This document shows, piece after piece, positions 1 through 7,560 of a stretch of DNA of 8,400 nucleotides. Each line of letters starts with the position of its first letter. Within the stretch, counting starts at the first letter, position 1. The translations under genes were made by a program, and so were the position numbers. The notes beneath the pieces are model-generated. The model made no database searches. It was not told where the DNA came from and saw only the letters and a program-made list of their open reading frames with translations. The stretch comes from GCA-020344555 sp050050135 (GTDB taxonomy: Bacteria > Planctomycetota > Phycisphaerae > UBA1845). The stretch spans positions 1 through 8,400 of the forward strand of contig JASFUW010000219.1 in assembly GCA_050050135.1 (NCBI GenBank), written 5' to 3'.

Positions 1-269
1 AGAAGATCGACGCGGTGGACCGAATCGGCGGGCGACTGGGGGCGATGCTGTTCGACGGCAGCGTGGACGTCGCCAACAGGGCGTATCTGGGCAGTTTCAC
101 CCTCAAGGCGTCGAACGATGCCGCGGGTTCGTTCAACGTGAGTCTGCGGTTGGCCGACAATGCCTCGTTCATCAAGGACGGCGGCAACCTGGACGTCCCC
201 TTCTTTGTCGATGACCCGCTCACCATCAGCATAGGAAAGACCGAGCGCATCCGCCGCAGTGGGAACTAA
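1..269 (+). CDS. 3' end of a probable secreted/cell-surface beta-rich protein (partial)
   Basis: The frame is open from the window edge (first full codon at base 3) to a TAA at 267-269, giving the last 88 residues of a longer protein. The segment alternates hydrophobic and polar residues, with a GSFTLKASNDAAGSFNVSL-like stretch followed by a short FFVDDPLTISI strand near the end. This resembles the edge of an immunoglobulin-like or cohesin-like beta-sandwich of the kind found in exported planctomycete proteins that carry dockerin or anchoring domains; that assignment is an impression from sequence style. No catalytic motif, membrane segment or sorting signal is visible in this part. The gene converges on the minus-strand cluster and is followed 30 bp later by a strong terminator-like hairpin, which supports a true gene end here. 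The product name remains unknown. Confidence 0.6.
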   Translation, partial: KIDAVDRIGGRLGAMLFDGSVDVANRAYLGSFTLKASNDAAGSFNVSLRLADNASFIKDGGNLDVPFFVDDPLTISIGKTERIRRSGN

Positions 270-298
270 ACACCACCGGCGATGGGTGTGTATAGAAC

Positions 299-331
299 AA
301 GCCGGGCCGCCCACTTCGGGCGGCCCGGTTC
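299..331. terminator. GC-rich intrinsic terminator-like hairpin, possibly bidirectional
   Basis: An 11-bp perfect inverted repeat (arms 302-312 and 318-328, CCGGGCCGCCC) surrounds a 5-base loop. It lies 30 bp after the stop of the plus-strand partial gene and about 80 bp beyond the stop of the last minus-strand gene. The T tract is short on the plus strand (TT then CATG). On the minus strand the stem is followed by a somewhat more T-rich CTTGTTCTAT. The position between two converging genes suggests it serves both, but the weak T tracts leave efficiency uncertain. Confidence 0.7.
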
Positions 332-411
332 ATGCGCACTCCGCCTTTCGGATCGACTACGGATCAGCGGGCGTTCGAGGTGTCGCCCTTGGTTCGCGAC
401 CGGTATCGACC

Positions 412-1581
412 TCAGACATACGTCATCATGATGCGATCGACGATCTGATCGACGTTGTCCGCGGTGACACCCAACCGGCGACAGACCGTTTCCGCCTGTT
501 CGACCCGCGCAGCATCTTCGAGGTCGCGCAAGCGCGTAAGTACCCCCACGCGCCTTCCAACCTGAAACAGCCGCTGTCTGCGGGAATCGAGCGACAGGAA
601 CGTGTCGAGCAGAGCGGTCATACGCGGTTTGTCCTGCGGCAGCGTTCCCTGGAGCTCGGGCAGAAGGTTGAGCACGTGATCGCTTTTGACCTTGCTGGTG
701 ATCCCATCGAGACGCTCGATGAGCCAGAGGAGTTCCTGTGCGATCTCGACGTCGCCCATCTTCTCGAACCGCCCTGCCTGCCATGTCTCGTAGAGTGGTG
801 CGCCGGGTGGGATGGCCAGGGTGCGCAATCGGATGAAATCGGGATTGATCTGCTTGAGGGCGTCGGCGGTTTCGTGCGCGTGGCGTTTCGAGTGCGCCCG
901 GCCGCCCAGACCGGGCATGACGTATTCGGAAAGCTCCATCCCCGCCTGCTTGATCTTGCGTCCGGCCGACACGTGTTGCTCTCTGGTCGCGCCCTTCTGG
1001 ACCAAGCGCAGGATTTCGTCGGAGCCGGATTCGAGCCCGATGTGGACACGATCGAGCCCTGCGCCCCGCAACGCTCGCAGGTCGGCGTCTCGTCGAGCCG
1101 CTACGGTCTGCGAACGGGCGTACGAGGTGATCCGGTCGATGAAGGGAAAACGTGTCGTAAGGTGTTCAAGAATCTCCAGCAGGTCGACGACACGCACGGC
1201 CAGCGAATTCGCGTCCTGCAGGAAGACGGACTTTTTTCTGCCGGAACACAACCAGTTCAAAGCGGCGGCGAAGGGCGCCTGCTCGTCACGCGGCAGCGTG
1301 TCGACAAGCGTCTGGACGGCGCCGGGGTCCGGTGCCTCGGATGGATTTGCCAGTTCCTCGAGTTTCTGAACGTGGGCGTGGACCAGGTCGATGTCGCGCT
1401 TGACGTGTTCGACCGGGCGAAACGAGAAACGCGCGTCCTTGTAAACGGGGCAGAAGGTGCAGCGGTTCCAGGGGCAGTTTCGTGTCACCCGGACGAGCAG
1501 GCTTCGGGCTTCACTCGGCGGTCGTATCGGCCCCTGCTCGAAACCGCGATACGGCTCGGGTTCTGCTGGACCGGCGTTCAC
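412..1581 (-). CDS. Radical SAM superfamily enzyme with CX4CX2C cluster motif
   Basis: This 389-residue protein is a radical SAM enzyme: it should bind a [4Fe-4S] cluster and cleave S-adenosylmethionine to start radical chemistry. The cluster motif is RNCPWNRCTFC, with Cys36, Cys41 and Cys44. Later barrel signatures are a VFLQDANSL strand (about 119-127), VHIGLESGSDEIL (179-191) and SEYVMPGLGG (218-227), followed by INPDFIRLRTLAIPPGAPLY (about 245-264). This pattern matches the HemN/Elp3-like broad group, in uncharacterised proteins usually named only 'radical SAM protein'. No SPASM, B12-binding or TRAM domain is seen, so the substrate is unknown. GTG was chosen as start because GGAG lies 7 bases upstream (1589-1592) and a LLVRVTRNCPW core follows at the usual distance. 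It is the last gene of the minus-strand cluster, 76 bp after the sigma gene, with a short ORF bridging that gap. Confidence 0.9.
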   Translation of the reverse strand: MNAGPAEPEPYRGFEQGPIRPPSEARSLLVRVTRNCPWNRCTFCPVYKDARFSFRPVEHVKRDIDLVHAHVQKLEELANPSEAPDPGAVQTLVDTLPRDEQAPFAAALNWLCSGRKKSVFLQDANSLAVRVVDLLEILEHLTTRFPFIDRITSYARSQTVAARRDADLRALRGAGLDRVHIGLESGSDEILRLVQKGATREQHVSAGRKIKQAGMELSEYVMPGLGGRAHSKRHAHETADALKQINPDFIRLRTLAIPPGAPLYETWQAGRFEKMGDVEIAQELLWLIERLDGITSKVKSDHVLNLLPELQGTLPQDKPRMTALLDTFLSLDSRRQRLFQVGRRVGVLTRLRDLEDAARVEQAETVCRRLGVTADNVDQIVDRIMMTYV

Positions 1582-1661
1582 GGATAGACTCCAAGCACGA
1601 AACCGGACCGCGGGCGGCGGTCGAAGACAATCAGCCGATCTTGCGTGGCTCCGAGCGTCAT
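1578..1661 (-). CDS. Possible 27-codon coupling/leader ORF between sigma factor and radical SAM genes
   Basis: A 27-codon ORF (begins MTLGATQDRL, ends GFVLGVYP) starts at an ATG that overlaps the sigma-factor stop as ATGA (1661-1658). It ends in a TGA that overlaps the radical SAM start as GTGA (1581-1578). Both junctions are classical translational-coupling overlaps. A GGAGG lies just upstream of the ATG but only one base away, which is too close for ideal initiation, so re-initiation by ribosomes finishing the sigma gene would be the likely route. The peptide has no recognisable family. The frame stays open far upstream inside the sigma gene, so it could also be a chance reading. Confidence 0.3.
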   Translation of the reverse strand: MTLGATQDRLIVFDRRPRSGFVLGVYP

Positions 1662-2548
1662 GCCTCCGTCTTGCGGAGGAAACCGACGCTGGACGCGAAC
1701 ATCCGCTCGGTGTCGGCCGGGGTGAGGTCCTCTTCCTCGGCTTCGAGGTCCGCGAGGTTGGCGAGGCATAGCGGGCAGCCCGTCACGTCCAGGTGAAACT
1801 GCGTGTGGCTCTGCCAGGGCTCTTCGAGGACACCCAACAGGTACGACCCCAGCGTGCTGCGCTTGAGGCAGGTGATGCGGTGCTCGCGCCAGACGCGTGC
1901 CACGGTGATGTCGGCGCGGGTCTCGTCGAGACACGCGAGCGCCTCCGGGTCGCGTTGCCCCAGATACTTCTGGAGCTTCTGGATCGCCCGGAACTTGACG
2001 CCGGCGACGGCCTTCTGGTCCATGCTCAATAAGTCGGCGATGTCCAGGTTGCGTTTTCCCGCGAAGAAGGTCAGCTCGATGACTCGAAGGTCGTTGAAGG
2101 CCTCGCGTTCGCGCAGTTCCGCGATGAGCTGTCTGAGGACGTCGACGAGTAATCGCTCCTGTTGCTCCTGCGCTTCCGCCAGCACCGCGACACCGCTCGG
2201 GGTCTCGGACGATCCGGGCACGACATGGTCCCACCACCCCTCGGCGTCGACCGGTTCGGAGACCACGTTGGGCTTGCGCTGCCTGAGCAGGTCGTAAAGC
2301 TTGTAGCGCAGGATCGTGAACAGATACGTTTCGAGGGGGCGAGCGGAATCGTAATGTCCGACGGACTGCAGGAACCCGACGAAGGTTTCCTGGACGAGGT
2401 CCTCGGCGTCGCTGAGGCTCGCGGTCCGGGCCCGGGCGAAGGCGAAAAGACGGCCCGTGTACCGGTCAATCAACTGCCGCCACGCGGGTTGGCTGCCTTT
2501 CCGAATCTGCTCGACAAGAAATTGATCTGCACTTTCGCCCGGTTCCAT
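1658..2548 (-). CDS. ECF-type RNA polymerase sigma factor with C-terminal His/Cys-rich (anti-sigma-like) extension
   Basis: The 296-residue product directs RNA polymerase to a specific promoter set. Sigma region 2 is visible around residues 10-90, with the DAEDLVQETF signature at 47-56. Region 4 is around 152-196, including a helix-turn-helix with NLDIADLLSMDQKAVAGVKFRAIQKL-like sequence. Unlike a typical ECF factor of about 180-200 residues, it carries about 100 extra. These hold RITCLKRSTLGSYLLG (224-239) and HLDVTGCPLC, giving Cys227, His252, Cys258 and Cys261, reminiscent of a zinc-binding anti-sigma (ZAS) motif but with H-x5-C-x2-C spacing instead of H-x3-C-x2-C. Such fused tails are common in planctomycete ECF factors. 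I chose the ATG at 2548; an in-frame TTG at 2581 would add 11 residues with no better RBS. No separate anti-sigma gene is adjacent; the kinase and FHA genes upstream suggest control by phosphorylation (inference). Confidence 0.9.
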   Translation of the reverse strand: MEPGESADQFLVEQIRKGSQPAWRQLIDRYTGRLFAFARARTASLSDAEDLVQETFVGFLQSVGHYDSARPLETYLFTILRYKLYDLLRQRKPNVVSEPVDAEGWWDHVVPGSSETPSGVAVLAEAQEQQERLLVDVLRQLIAELREREAFNDLRVIELTFFAGKRNLDIADLLSMDQKAVAGVKFRAIQKLQKYLGQRDPEALACLDETRADITVARVWREHRITCLKRSTLGSYLLGVLEEPWQSHTQFHLDVTGCPLCLANLADLEAEEEDLTPADTERMFASSVGFLRKTEA

Positions 2549-2667
2549 GATCTCGCCCGATCGAGCACGTTTGCCCGACAACCGCCCGCGACCTCGCCAC
2601 GACGCAGCCGGGATACGCTCACGGCGGTCCGATGGCCCTCTATGTTACGGTGTGTCAGGGGGATTGG

Positions 2668-3387
2668 CTACAGTCCGCCTCGTAGGGCGGCGAGCGCCGC
2701 GAAGATCACGCCCAGAACCATGACCGAGAGAATGCGAAGCGGCCAGGTGAATTGGCCCCGGGTGCTCGCGTCAAGAACGACGTACCCGACGAAAAGCAGT
2801 GCCGCAATGGACAACCCGGTGACAAGATTCCACACCAGACCGCCACGGACGATCTGCCAGCGCGCAAGCCACGAAGGCCGACGGTAGTCCGGGGCGGTCA
2901 CTTGCACGGTCACCGGGAAATCCGTGAAAACCTCATCCGAGGGCGATGGAGGTGGTGCGGGTACGAGGACTACGGGCCCCTTCTCGGTGATGACGATGCG
3001 TTCGTGCGAGCGTTCCAGCGCTTCCGCCTTGCGCTGGTAGGTTCTTGCCAGGCGCGTTTCTCGTGACGTCGATTCGTCGAACTCGAACGGACGGAGCGTT
3101 CGTTTCTCCCACTCCGCGCTACAGATCGCGTCGGACTCCGGTAGTTCGTGCGCAAAGGCTTGCACGTCCGGTCCGTAGAAGGGGTAGGTAACGGTTCGCG
3201 ACGGCGCGCGTCGCCCGCCGGCGACAAGAATCCACGCCGCACCGAGGGTGAGTACGATCAGCGCCAGACCGAACAGAAGCGGGATCGCTTTCCGCCGGAT
3301 CAAAGCACCGAAGAGTGCGAGCCCGACAACCGCGGTGACGCCGCCCAGAGCGATCAGACCTATCGATGCCGAGGTGGCTACGAACAT
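2668..3387 (-). CDS. Small membrane protein with four predicted transmembrane helices and a central soluble domain (unknown function)
   Basis: I do not recognise a family. The 239 residues contain two hydrophobic helices at about 4-30 and 35-57 separated by a basic RRK turn. A charged soluble domain of about 120 residues follows (58-180), with a Pro-rich VPAPPPSPSDE stretch at 142-152 and a helical Arg/Glu-rich part at 107-130. Two more hydrophobic helices lie at about 184-205 and 214-235. By the positive-inside rule the RRK turn would be cytoplasmic and the central domain external, but that is a weak prediction. The ATG at 3387 was chosen because the first membrane helix begins directly after it; the in-frame extension upstream would run into the kinase gene and has no good start. 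It begins 28 bp after the kinase stop, so it is almost certainly co-transcribed, and may be a sensor or partner of the kinase (inference). Confidence 0.8.
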   Translation of the reverse strand: MFVATSASIGLIALGGVTAVVGLALFGALIRRKAIPLLFGLALIVLTLGAAWILVAGGRRAPSRTVTYPFYGPDVQAFAHELPESDAICSAEWEKRTLRPFEFDESTSRETRLARTYQRKAEALERSHERIVITEKGPVVLVPAPPPSPSDEVFTDFPVTVQVTAPDYRRPSWLARWQIVRGGLVWNLVTGLSIAALLFVGYVVLDASTRGQFTWPLRILSVMVLGVIFAALAALRGGL

Positions 3388-3415
3388 AAGGCAATCAATC
3401 CACGCCCGCCATGAA

Positions 3416-5791
3416 CTATCCCTCCACCTGGTTCCCGTCCGCAGCATAAGGCGGCTGCAATGCGCCGACGCCGGGTGTGCCACAGCAGGCGTCTTCGTCG
3501 AGGAGGAAAGGCTTCGGCGTGTGCACCCGGCGTTTGCGCCCCGTGAAGAACAACAGGATCAGGAATATGACCGAACACATTACCAATCCGGTCAGCATGG
3601 CAATGCGTGGCTCGTCATCGTAGCACCGGTCCCATTCACGCACGATCCCGGTGATCGCCCCGCCGATCCCCAACCCCATGGTGCACAGGAGGAACGGGCG
3701 CAACGTCTCGCGCCAGAACCCCTCCTTGCGTACGGGCGTCGTCCTTCGCAGGGCGAAGAGCGTGAAAAGGGCCGACCCGATACAAACAACGATCGCGGTA
3801 GTGATGTCCGCGTGGGCAAAGTCGCGCCCGATGACCGCGATCAGAAACGTCGCGATCGACGTGCCCATGAGCACGAACGCGATCAGGCCCCAGAATGCTC
3901 GCGTTACGCCCCATCGAAGACGCACGTCTTGCGATGGGTCGGACGAGGGGTCGATCATGTGACCGCTGTCCTGCTGAACAGCCATGTCCCGCCGATGAGA
4001 ATCCTCCATCGTATCCGCGGGCGTCGGGGTCTGTTGTGCCTCGACCAAGGATGCGTGAGGCGGCGGGAGCCCTTCTTCCCGTTGCCCACTCTTGCGATCG
4101 TCGTCGCCACGTGGCGGTCGTCCCGCGCGCCACCAGGAGGTCGATTGAACAATGAGGCTGACCGCGCCGGCGACGCCGGCCCCGATGAACATCACCTCGG
4201 ACGGATCGGTGTTAAAGATCCCGGCAAGGATGGCCGTGCACACCATCCCCCAAACCGCGGCGCCGAATGCACACCCGAATCTGATCTCACCGGTCGAGTC
4301 CCGCTCTCGATCATGTCTGTGGAAAAACGCGACAGCGAGCATTCCGAGCCAGAGCGCCATGCCTTGTTCGTCGTTCAAGTCGAGGATCGGCGCGCTCCCC
4401 GCGGCCGTCAGCGGCGCGCACGCGCAGAGCGTGATGAGCTGCTGCGCCCACCTCGGTCCGTACAGCACCCCGAACCAACCGATCAACGCTCGCGACAGCA
4501 GGATGCCACCGGACATCAGCACGGTCAGGAACCCGGCCGACAAGCCATATTCCTCGCTGCCCTGGGCGTTTCCGATCAGCAACCCAAGACCGACAGCCAG
4601 GCCGATGGAGAACAGGATACAGAGCACCAGGCGCTTCCCGCGGTCCCCGCGGGACAGCGCCGACGGATCATGGACACCAGGCGCTGCGGGCGGTCGCGGT
4701 TTCTTCGTTGCGCGCGGCATCGGCCGAGGGCGGCGCCCCTCCAGCTTCGCGATCTTCTGTTCAAACTTCTTCTCTCGGCGATCGATCTTCTTTTGCAGCC
4801 GGTTGGACAACGCCATGTCGCTGCCCAGCGGTTGTGCGTAAGGCAGCGGTCGGTGTGGGGCTTGCGGCCTCGGTGCATGGCCCGGGGCCTGTTGCGGCGG
4901 GGGGTTGGGTGACGGCATCGGCGACGGCGTATGATCCGGCGCGCCCAGTCGGGCAGCACCTTCCAGGCTCTTCGCGCTGAAGCCGGCCAGGCTGTTTCGT
5001 AAGGTGTCGACCTCCAGCGCCGCCTCGACCATCTCGTCGACCGTCGGGTACCGGTCGTTGGGGTCCTTCTCGAGCGACCTCCGGATGATCGTGCCGAAGG
5101 GGTGGTGCAGTTGGTCGAGTTCCGGTTGGGTGGTGAGGTGCTTCATGAGCACCTCGGCCATGCTCGATCCCTCGAAGGGCACCTTGCCGAGAAGCATCTC
5201 GTAGAGGATCACGCCGAGTGCGTAGATGTCCACGCCGCGCGAGTAGTTCCCGCTTCCGATCTCGGGCGCCATGTAGTGCACGGTCCCCACGCTCGCGGTC
5301 TGTCCGCTGTGTCGTGAGATCGAGATGAACTTGCTCAGCCCGTAGTCACCGATTTTCACGTACCCGTCGTCGAAGAAGATGTTCCCGGGCTTGAGGTCGC
5401 GATGGACGATCCCGCGGTCGTGCAGATAGCTGAGTCCTTTTCCGATTTCTCTGAGGAAAAAGGCCGCCTTCTGCGGCTCGAAGCCGTCCGGTTCGGCAAT
5501 GAGCAGGTCACGAAGCGAGGGGCCCGAGCAGTACTCCATGATGATGGCGTATTCGCCGTCGGTGGTTTTCTTGACGTCGAAGATGGAGACCAGGTGCGGG
5601 CTTTTCAGGTTGATGCAGTTGCTGACGCCGCGGAGTTCGACCTGGGGGTTGTCGCGGAGATACTTGATGGCCACTTCGCGCCCGCCGTCGCTGACCGCGT
5701 AGTAGACCTCACCGAACCCGCCCCGACCGACGGCTCGTTGGATGGTATAGCCCTCGACCGGTCTATCACCGTGTTTGTATGTATAAGCCAT
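3416..5791 (-). CDS. Hanks-type Ser/Thr protein kinase with a large multi-span membrane C-terminal region
   Basis: A 791-residue kinase. The catalytic domain (about 14-265) has the Gly loop GRGGFGEV (22-29), VAIK with Lys43, HRDLKPGN (130-137, catalytic Asp132), DYG (149-151, replacing DFG), APE (175-177) and VDIYALG (187-193). It is an RD kinase with all core catalytic residues present and Ser/Thr-rich activation-loop candidates between 155 and 170, so it is predicted active. A Pro-rich linker (285-323) and a basic helical stretch (330-365) precede roughly nine or ten hydrophobic segments in two blocks, about 386-550 and 630-750, separated by a hydrophilic linker (555-625). This is unlike PknB-type kinases, which have one membrane helix and an external PASTA or sensor domain. 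The ATG is well placed 13 residues before the kinase fold; its RBS is weak. The gene follows the FHA gene by 77 bp. Substrates are likely its neighbours (inference). Confidence 0.95.
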   Translation of the reverse strand: MAYTYKHGDRPVEGYTIQRAVGRGGFGEVYYAVSDGGREVAIKYLRDNPQVELRGVSNCINLKSPHLVSIFDVKKTTDGEYAIIMEYCSGPSLRDLLIAEPDGFEPQKAAFFLREIGKGLSYLHDRGIVHRDLKPGNIFFDDGYVKIGDYGLSKFISISRHSGQTASVGTVHYMAPEIGSGNYSRGVDIYALGVILYEMLLGKVPFEGSSMAEVLMKHLTTQPELDQLHHPFGTIIRRSLEKDPNDRYPTVDEMVEAALEVDTLRNSLAGFSAKSLEGAARLGAPDHTPSPMPSPNPPPQQAPGHAPRPQAPHRPLPYAQPLGSDMALSNRLQKKIDRREKKFEQKIAKLEGRRPRPMPRATKKPRPPAAPGVHDPSALSRGDRGKRLVLCILFSIGLAVGLGLLIGNAQGSEEYGLSAGFLTVLMSGGILLSRALIGWFGVLYGPRWAQQLITLCACAPLTAAGSAPILDLNDEQGMALWLGMLAVAFFHRHDRERDSTGEIRFGCAFGAAVWGMVCTAILAGIFNTDPSEVMFIGAGVAGAVSLIVQSTSWWRAGRPPRGDDDRKSGQREEGLPPPHASLVEAQQTPTPADTMEDSHRRDMAVQQDSGHMIDPSSDPSQDVRLRWGVTRAFWGLIAFVLMGTSIATFLIAVIGRDFAHADITTAIVVCIGSALFTLFALRRTTPVRKEGFWRETLRPFLLCTMGLGIGGAITGIVREWDRCYDDEPRIAMLTGLVMCSVIFLILLFFTGRKRRVHTPKPFLLDEDACCGTPGVGALQPPYAADGNQVEG

Positions 5792-5868
5792 GGTTCGTGT
5801 TCACCCGCTCTTTTTCAATCGCGCCCGTCGAATCGAGGGCCTCTAACCCTCTTACGAGCCGCGAGTCG

Positions 5869-7503
5869 CTATATCGTCCGTCCGCCTGCAGAACGCATCT
5901 CCCACGGACCGAGCACCAGACTGACCCCGCCCAGCTCGACCGGCTCGCCGAGCGGAAGCTCGATGGGCTCGGTGTCCACGTGTCCGTTGTTCCGTTGGCG
6001 CATCCAGAGTGCGCCGTTCCGCTCGAACAACACCAGCGGCGTGCCGGCATGCTGGCATCGAATGTGGGCGTTCGGCCCGGCTCCGATCGTCGCGTGCTTG
6101 TGGAACAAGACGATGCGCCTGACATCGTTGGGCATCTTGGTCGTGTCGCTCAGGTCCAAAACCGCCGTGGGGCTCTTCCGGCTCGGCAGGCGGAAGGTGA
6201 ACTTCGCCTTGCGACCCAGCACGATCCGGTCGCCGTCACGCAGCAGGTGATGTTTCGTCTTGTGCCCGGCGACCTCGACCGCCTTGGCGCTGAAAAGAAA
6301 ATAGTCGTCGTCCACGCGGTTCAGGTTCGCGTGTCGCTCAGCCACGTCGGAGAAAATCGGGATGTCCGCGGGGTGGCCCGACGCGACGCGTCCCACCGAA
6401 GCGTTCGGCGATCGGACGATCAGGTAGCTTCCACCGCCGTCGACCAGCAGGATCAGCTTGTCCATGAGCGGCCCGTGTGTACGAACGCGATTCGGGAGGG
6501 CGACCGTGTCATCCAATCCCCGCTCGGGGTCGCTCGGGTTTGGCTGTCCTCGAGGGTCTCCTGCGATGCGGACTCGGTCCGGGTTGGGTCTGAAACCGAC
6601 CGCGACCCGCTCGCCCAGCGGACCCGAGAAGAGGGCCGCGTTGACCTCCTCCAACTGCCGCAGGTGTTCGATGGCCGCCTCCACCCAAGACGCCTTGGGA
6701 AGCAGGCGGGCGAGGCTCATCGCGTGACGCCGCGCGTCCGCGTAGGCATGTGCGTTCAGGGCTCGCGTCGCCTCCTGGGCAATGGCGAGCATGTCGGTGA
6801 GTTCGCCGTACGCCGGCAGGTCGGTGCCGAGTTTTCCCAGGCACTCGAGTTCGTCGGTGGCGCGGGCGAGCCTTCCTTCCCGGACCGCTTGCCGCGTGTT
6901 GTCGAAGACCAGCTCGCACAGGCGGGTGATGACGCGCGTGACCATTTCGTTGTGGGCGTCGACGGATTTCGCTTTGCGGACGCGCTCAGCCGCCGCCGCC
7001 AGTTGCCCTTGGGAGATCAGCTTTTCGGCTTGTGCAACGATGTTCTTGACGTCAGCCATCCGGTCATCCACCTCCCGCCGCATCTGTTGCGCGTCGCGGT
7101 CTCGTTTGCTTGCTTGTTCGAGAATCTCACGACCCGCGACCAGCGATCCGCCCTCGATGCGTCGCTTGGCTGCTTTAAGCCGGTCGCGGCGGGACTGTTC
7201 CTGGCGACGCTGTTCGGTGGCCACGGTGTTGATGTTCTCGCGGAGCTTGGCGATTTCCTCCTTCTTGACCCCGCCTGATTCCGCACGGTCGAGGTCCATC
7301 AGGGCTTCGGTGAAACGGTCCTCGTGAAAGTGGTTTCGAGCCCGCTCGATGAACCGCTCGGTGAGCTTCGCGAGGACGGCCGCTCCGCGTCGGTGCTCGC
7401 GGATGTCGGGGGCCATCGCCAACCGATACGCTTCGTCCAGCCTGCCGTCGCGCAGTGCGTTCTCCGCGGCTCTCAGTCGGACGAATAGCAATTGGCTCAG
7501 CAT
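5869..7503 (-). CDS. FHA-domain protein with long helical N-terminal region and two FHA-like modules
   Basis: The 544-residue protein has a helix-rich first half (about 1-290), full of charged Arg/Glu/Gln repeats that look TPR-like or coiled. A disordered linker (about 305-345) follows, then an FHA domain at 350-441. Landmarks there are VGR (370-372), AERHAN (388-393) and LLRDGDRIVLG (420-430). A second weaker FHA-like module lies at about 462-534 (ATIGAGPNAHIRC, then VELGGVSLVLG). FHA domains read phosphothreonine on partner proteins, which fits its place directly upstream of a Ser/Thr kinase. The canonical SxxH is AERH here and the loop Asn is not obvious, so phosphopeptide binding may be altered. 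ATG at 7503 was chosen because GAGGAG sits six bases upstream; a GTG at 7551 would add 16 residues but falls at the predicted transcription start. It is the first gene of the minus-strand cluster. Confidence 0.9.
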   Translation of the reverse strand: MLSQLLFVRLRAAENALRDGRLDEAYRLAMAPDIREHRRGAAVLAKLTERFIERARNHFHEDRFTEALMDLDRAESGGVKKEEIAKLRENINTVATEQRRQEQSRRDRLKAAKRRIEGGSLVAGREILEQASKRDRDAQQMRREVDDRMADVKNIVAQAEKLISQGQLAAAAERVRKAKSVDAHNEMVTRVITRLCELVFDNTRQAVREGRLARATDELECLGKLGTDLPAYGELTDMLAIAQEATRALNAHAYADARRHAMSLARLLPKASWVEAAIEHLRQLEEVNAALFSGPLGERVAVGFRPNPDRVRIAGDPRGQPNPSDPERGLDDTVALPNRVRTHGPLMDKLILLVDGGGSYLIVRSPNASVGRVASGHPADIPIFSDVAERHANLNRVDDDYFLFSAKAVEVAGHKTKHHLLRDGDRIVLGRKAKFTFRLPSRKSPTAVLDLSDTTKMPNDVRRIVLFHKHATIGAGPNAHIRCQHAGTPLVLFERNGALWMRQRNNGHVDTEPIELPLGEPVELGGVSLVLGPWEMRSAGGRTI

Positions 7504-7509
7504 CTCAAG

Positions 7510-7515
7510 CTCCTC
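7510..7515 (-). promoter_or_regulatory. Ribosome binding site that fixes the FHA gene start
   Basis: GAGGAG on the minus strand ends six bases before the ATG at 7503. It is the best Shine-Dalgarno match in the cluster and argues for this start over the GTG at 7551. Confidence 0.7.
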
Positions 7516-7560
7516 ACGCGATCTAGCTCGCCGCCACACGCTCGTTCCCACCCTTCGTCG

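Noticed and set aside
259..1587. Plus-strand ORF of 442 codons opposite the radical SAM gene
   Set aside because: The minus strand encodes clear radical SAM motifs over the same bases; the plus frame has no family features and runs through the terminator hairpin.
2549..2667. Possible separate promoter for the sigma gene in the 119-bp gap
   Set aside because: CTGACA and TAACAT boxes exist on the minus strand but are at wrong spacing to each other; the only 17-bp pair (TAGCCA/TAACAT) matches four of six in each box, too weak to call.
3388..3483. N-terminal extension of the small membrane protein into the kinase gene
   Set aside because: The extra 32 residues overlap the kinase C-terminus, look random, and the first membrane helix starts right after ATG 3387.
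3248..4912. Long plus-strand ORF of 554 codons opposite the kinase
   Set aside because: It lies antisense to a kinase with intact motifs; its translation is Arg/Pro/His-rich and low in hydrophobic core, a common artefact of G+C-rich coding DNA.
7504..7551. Longer FHA protein starting at GTG 7551
   Set aside because: That start would sit at the predicted transcription start with no RBS, while ATG 7503 has GAGGAG at six bases.
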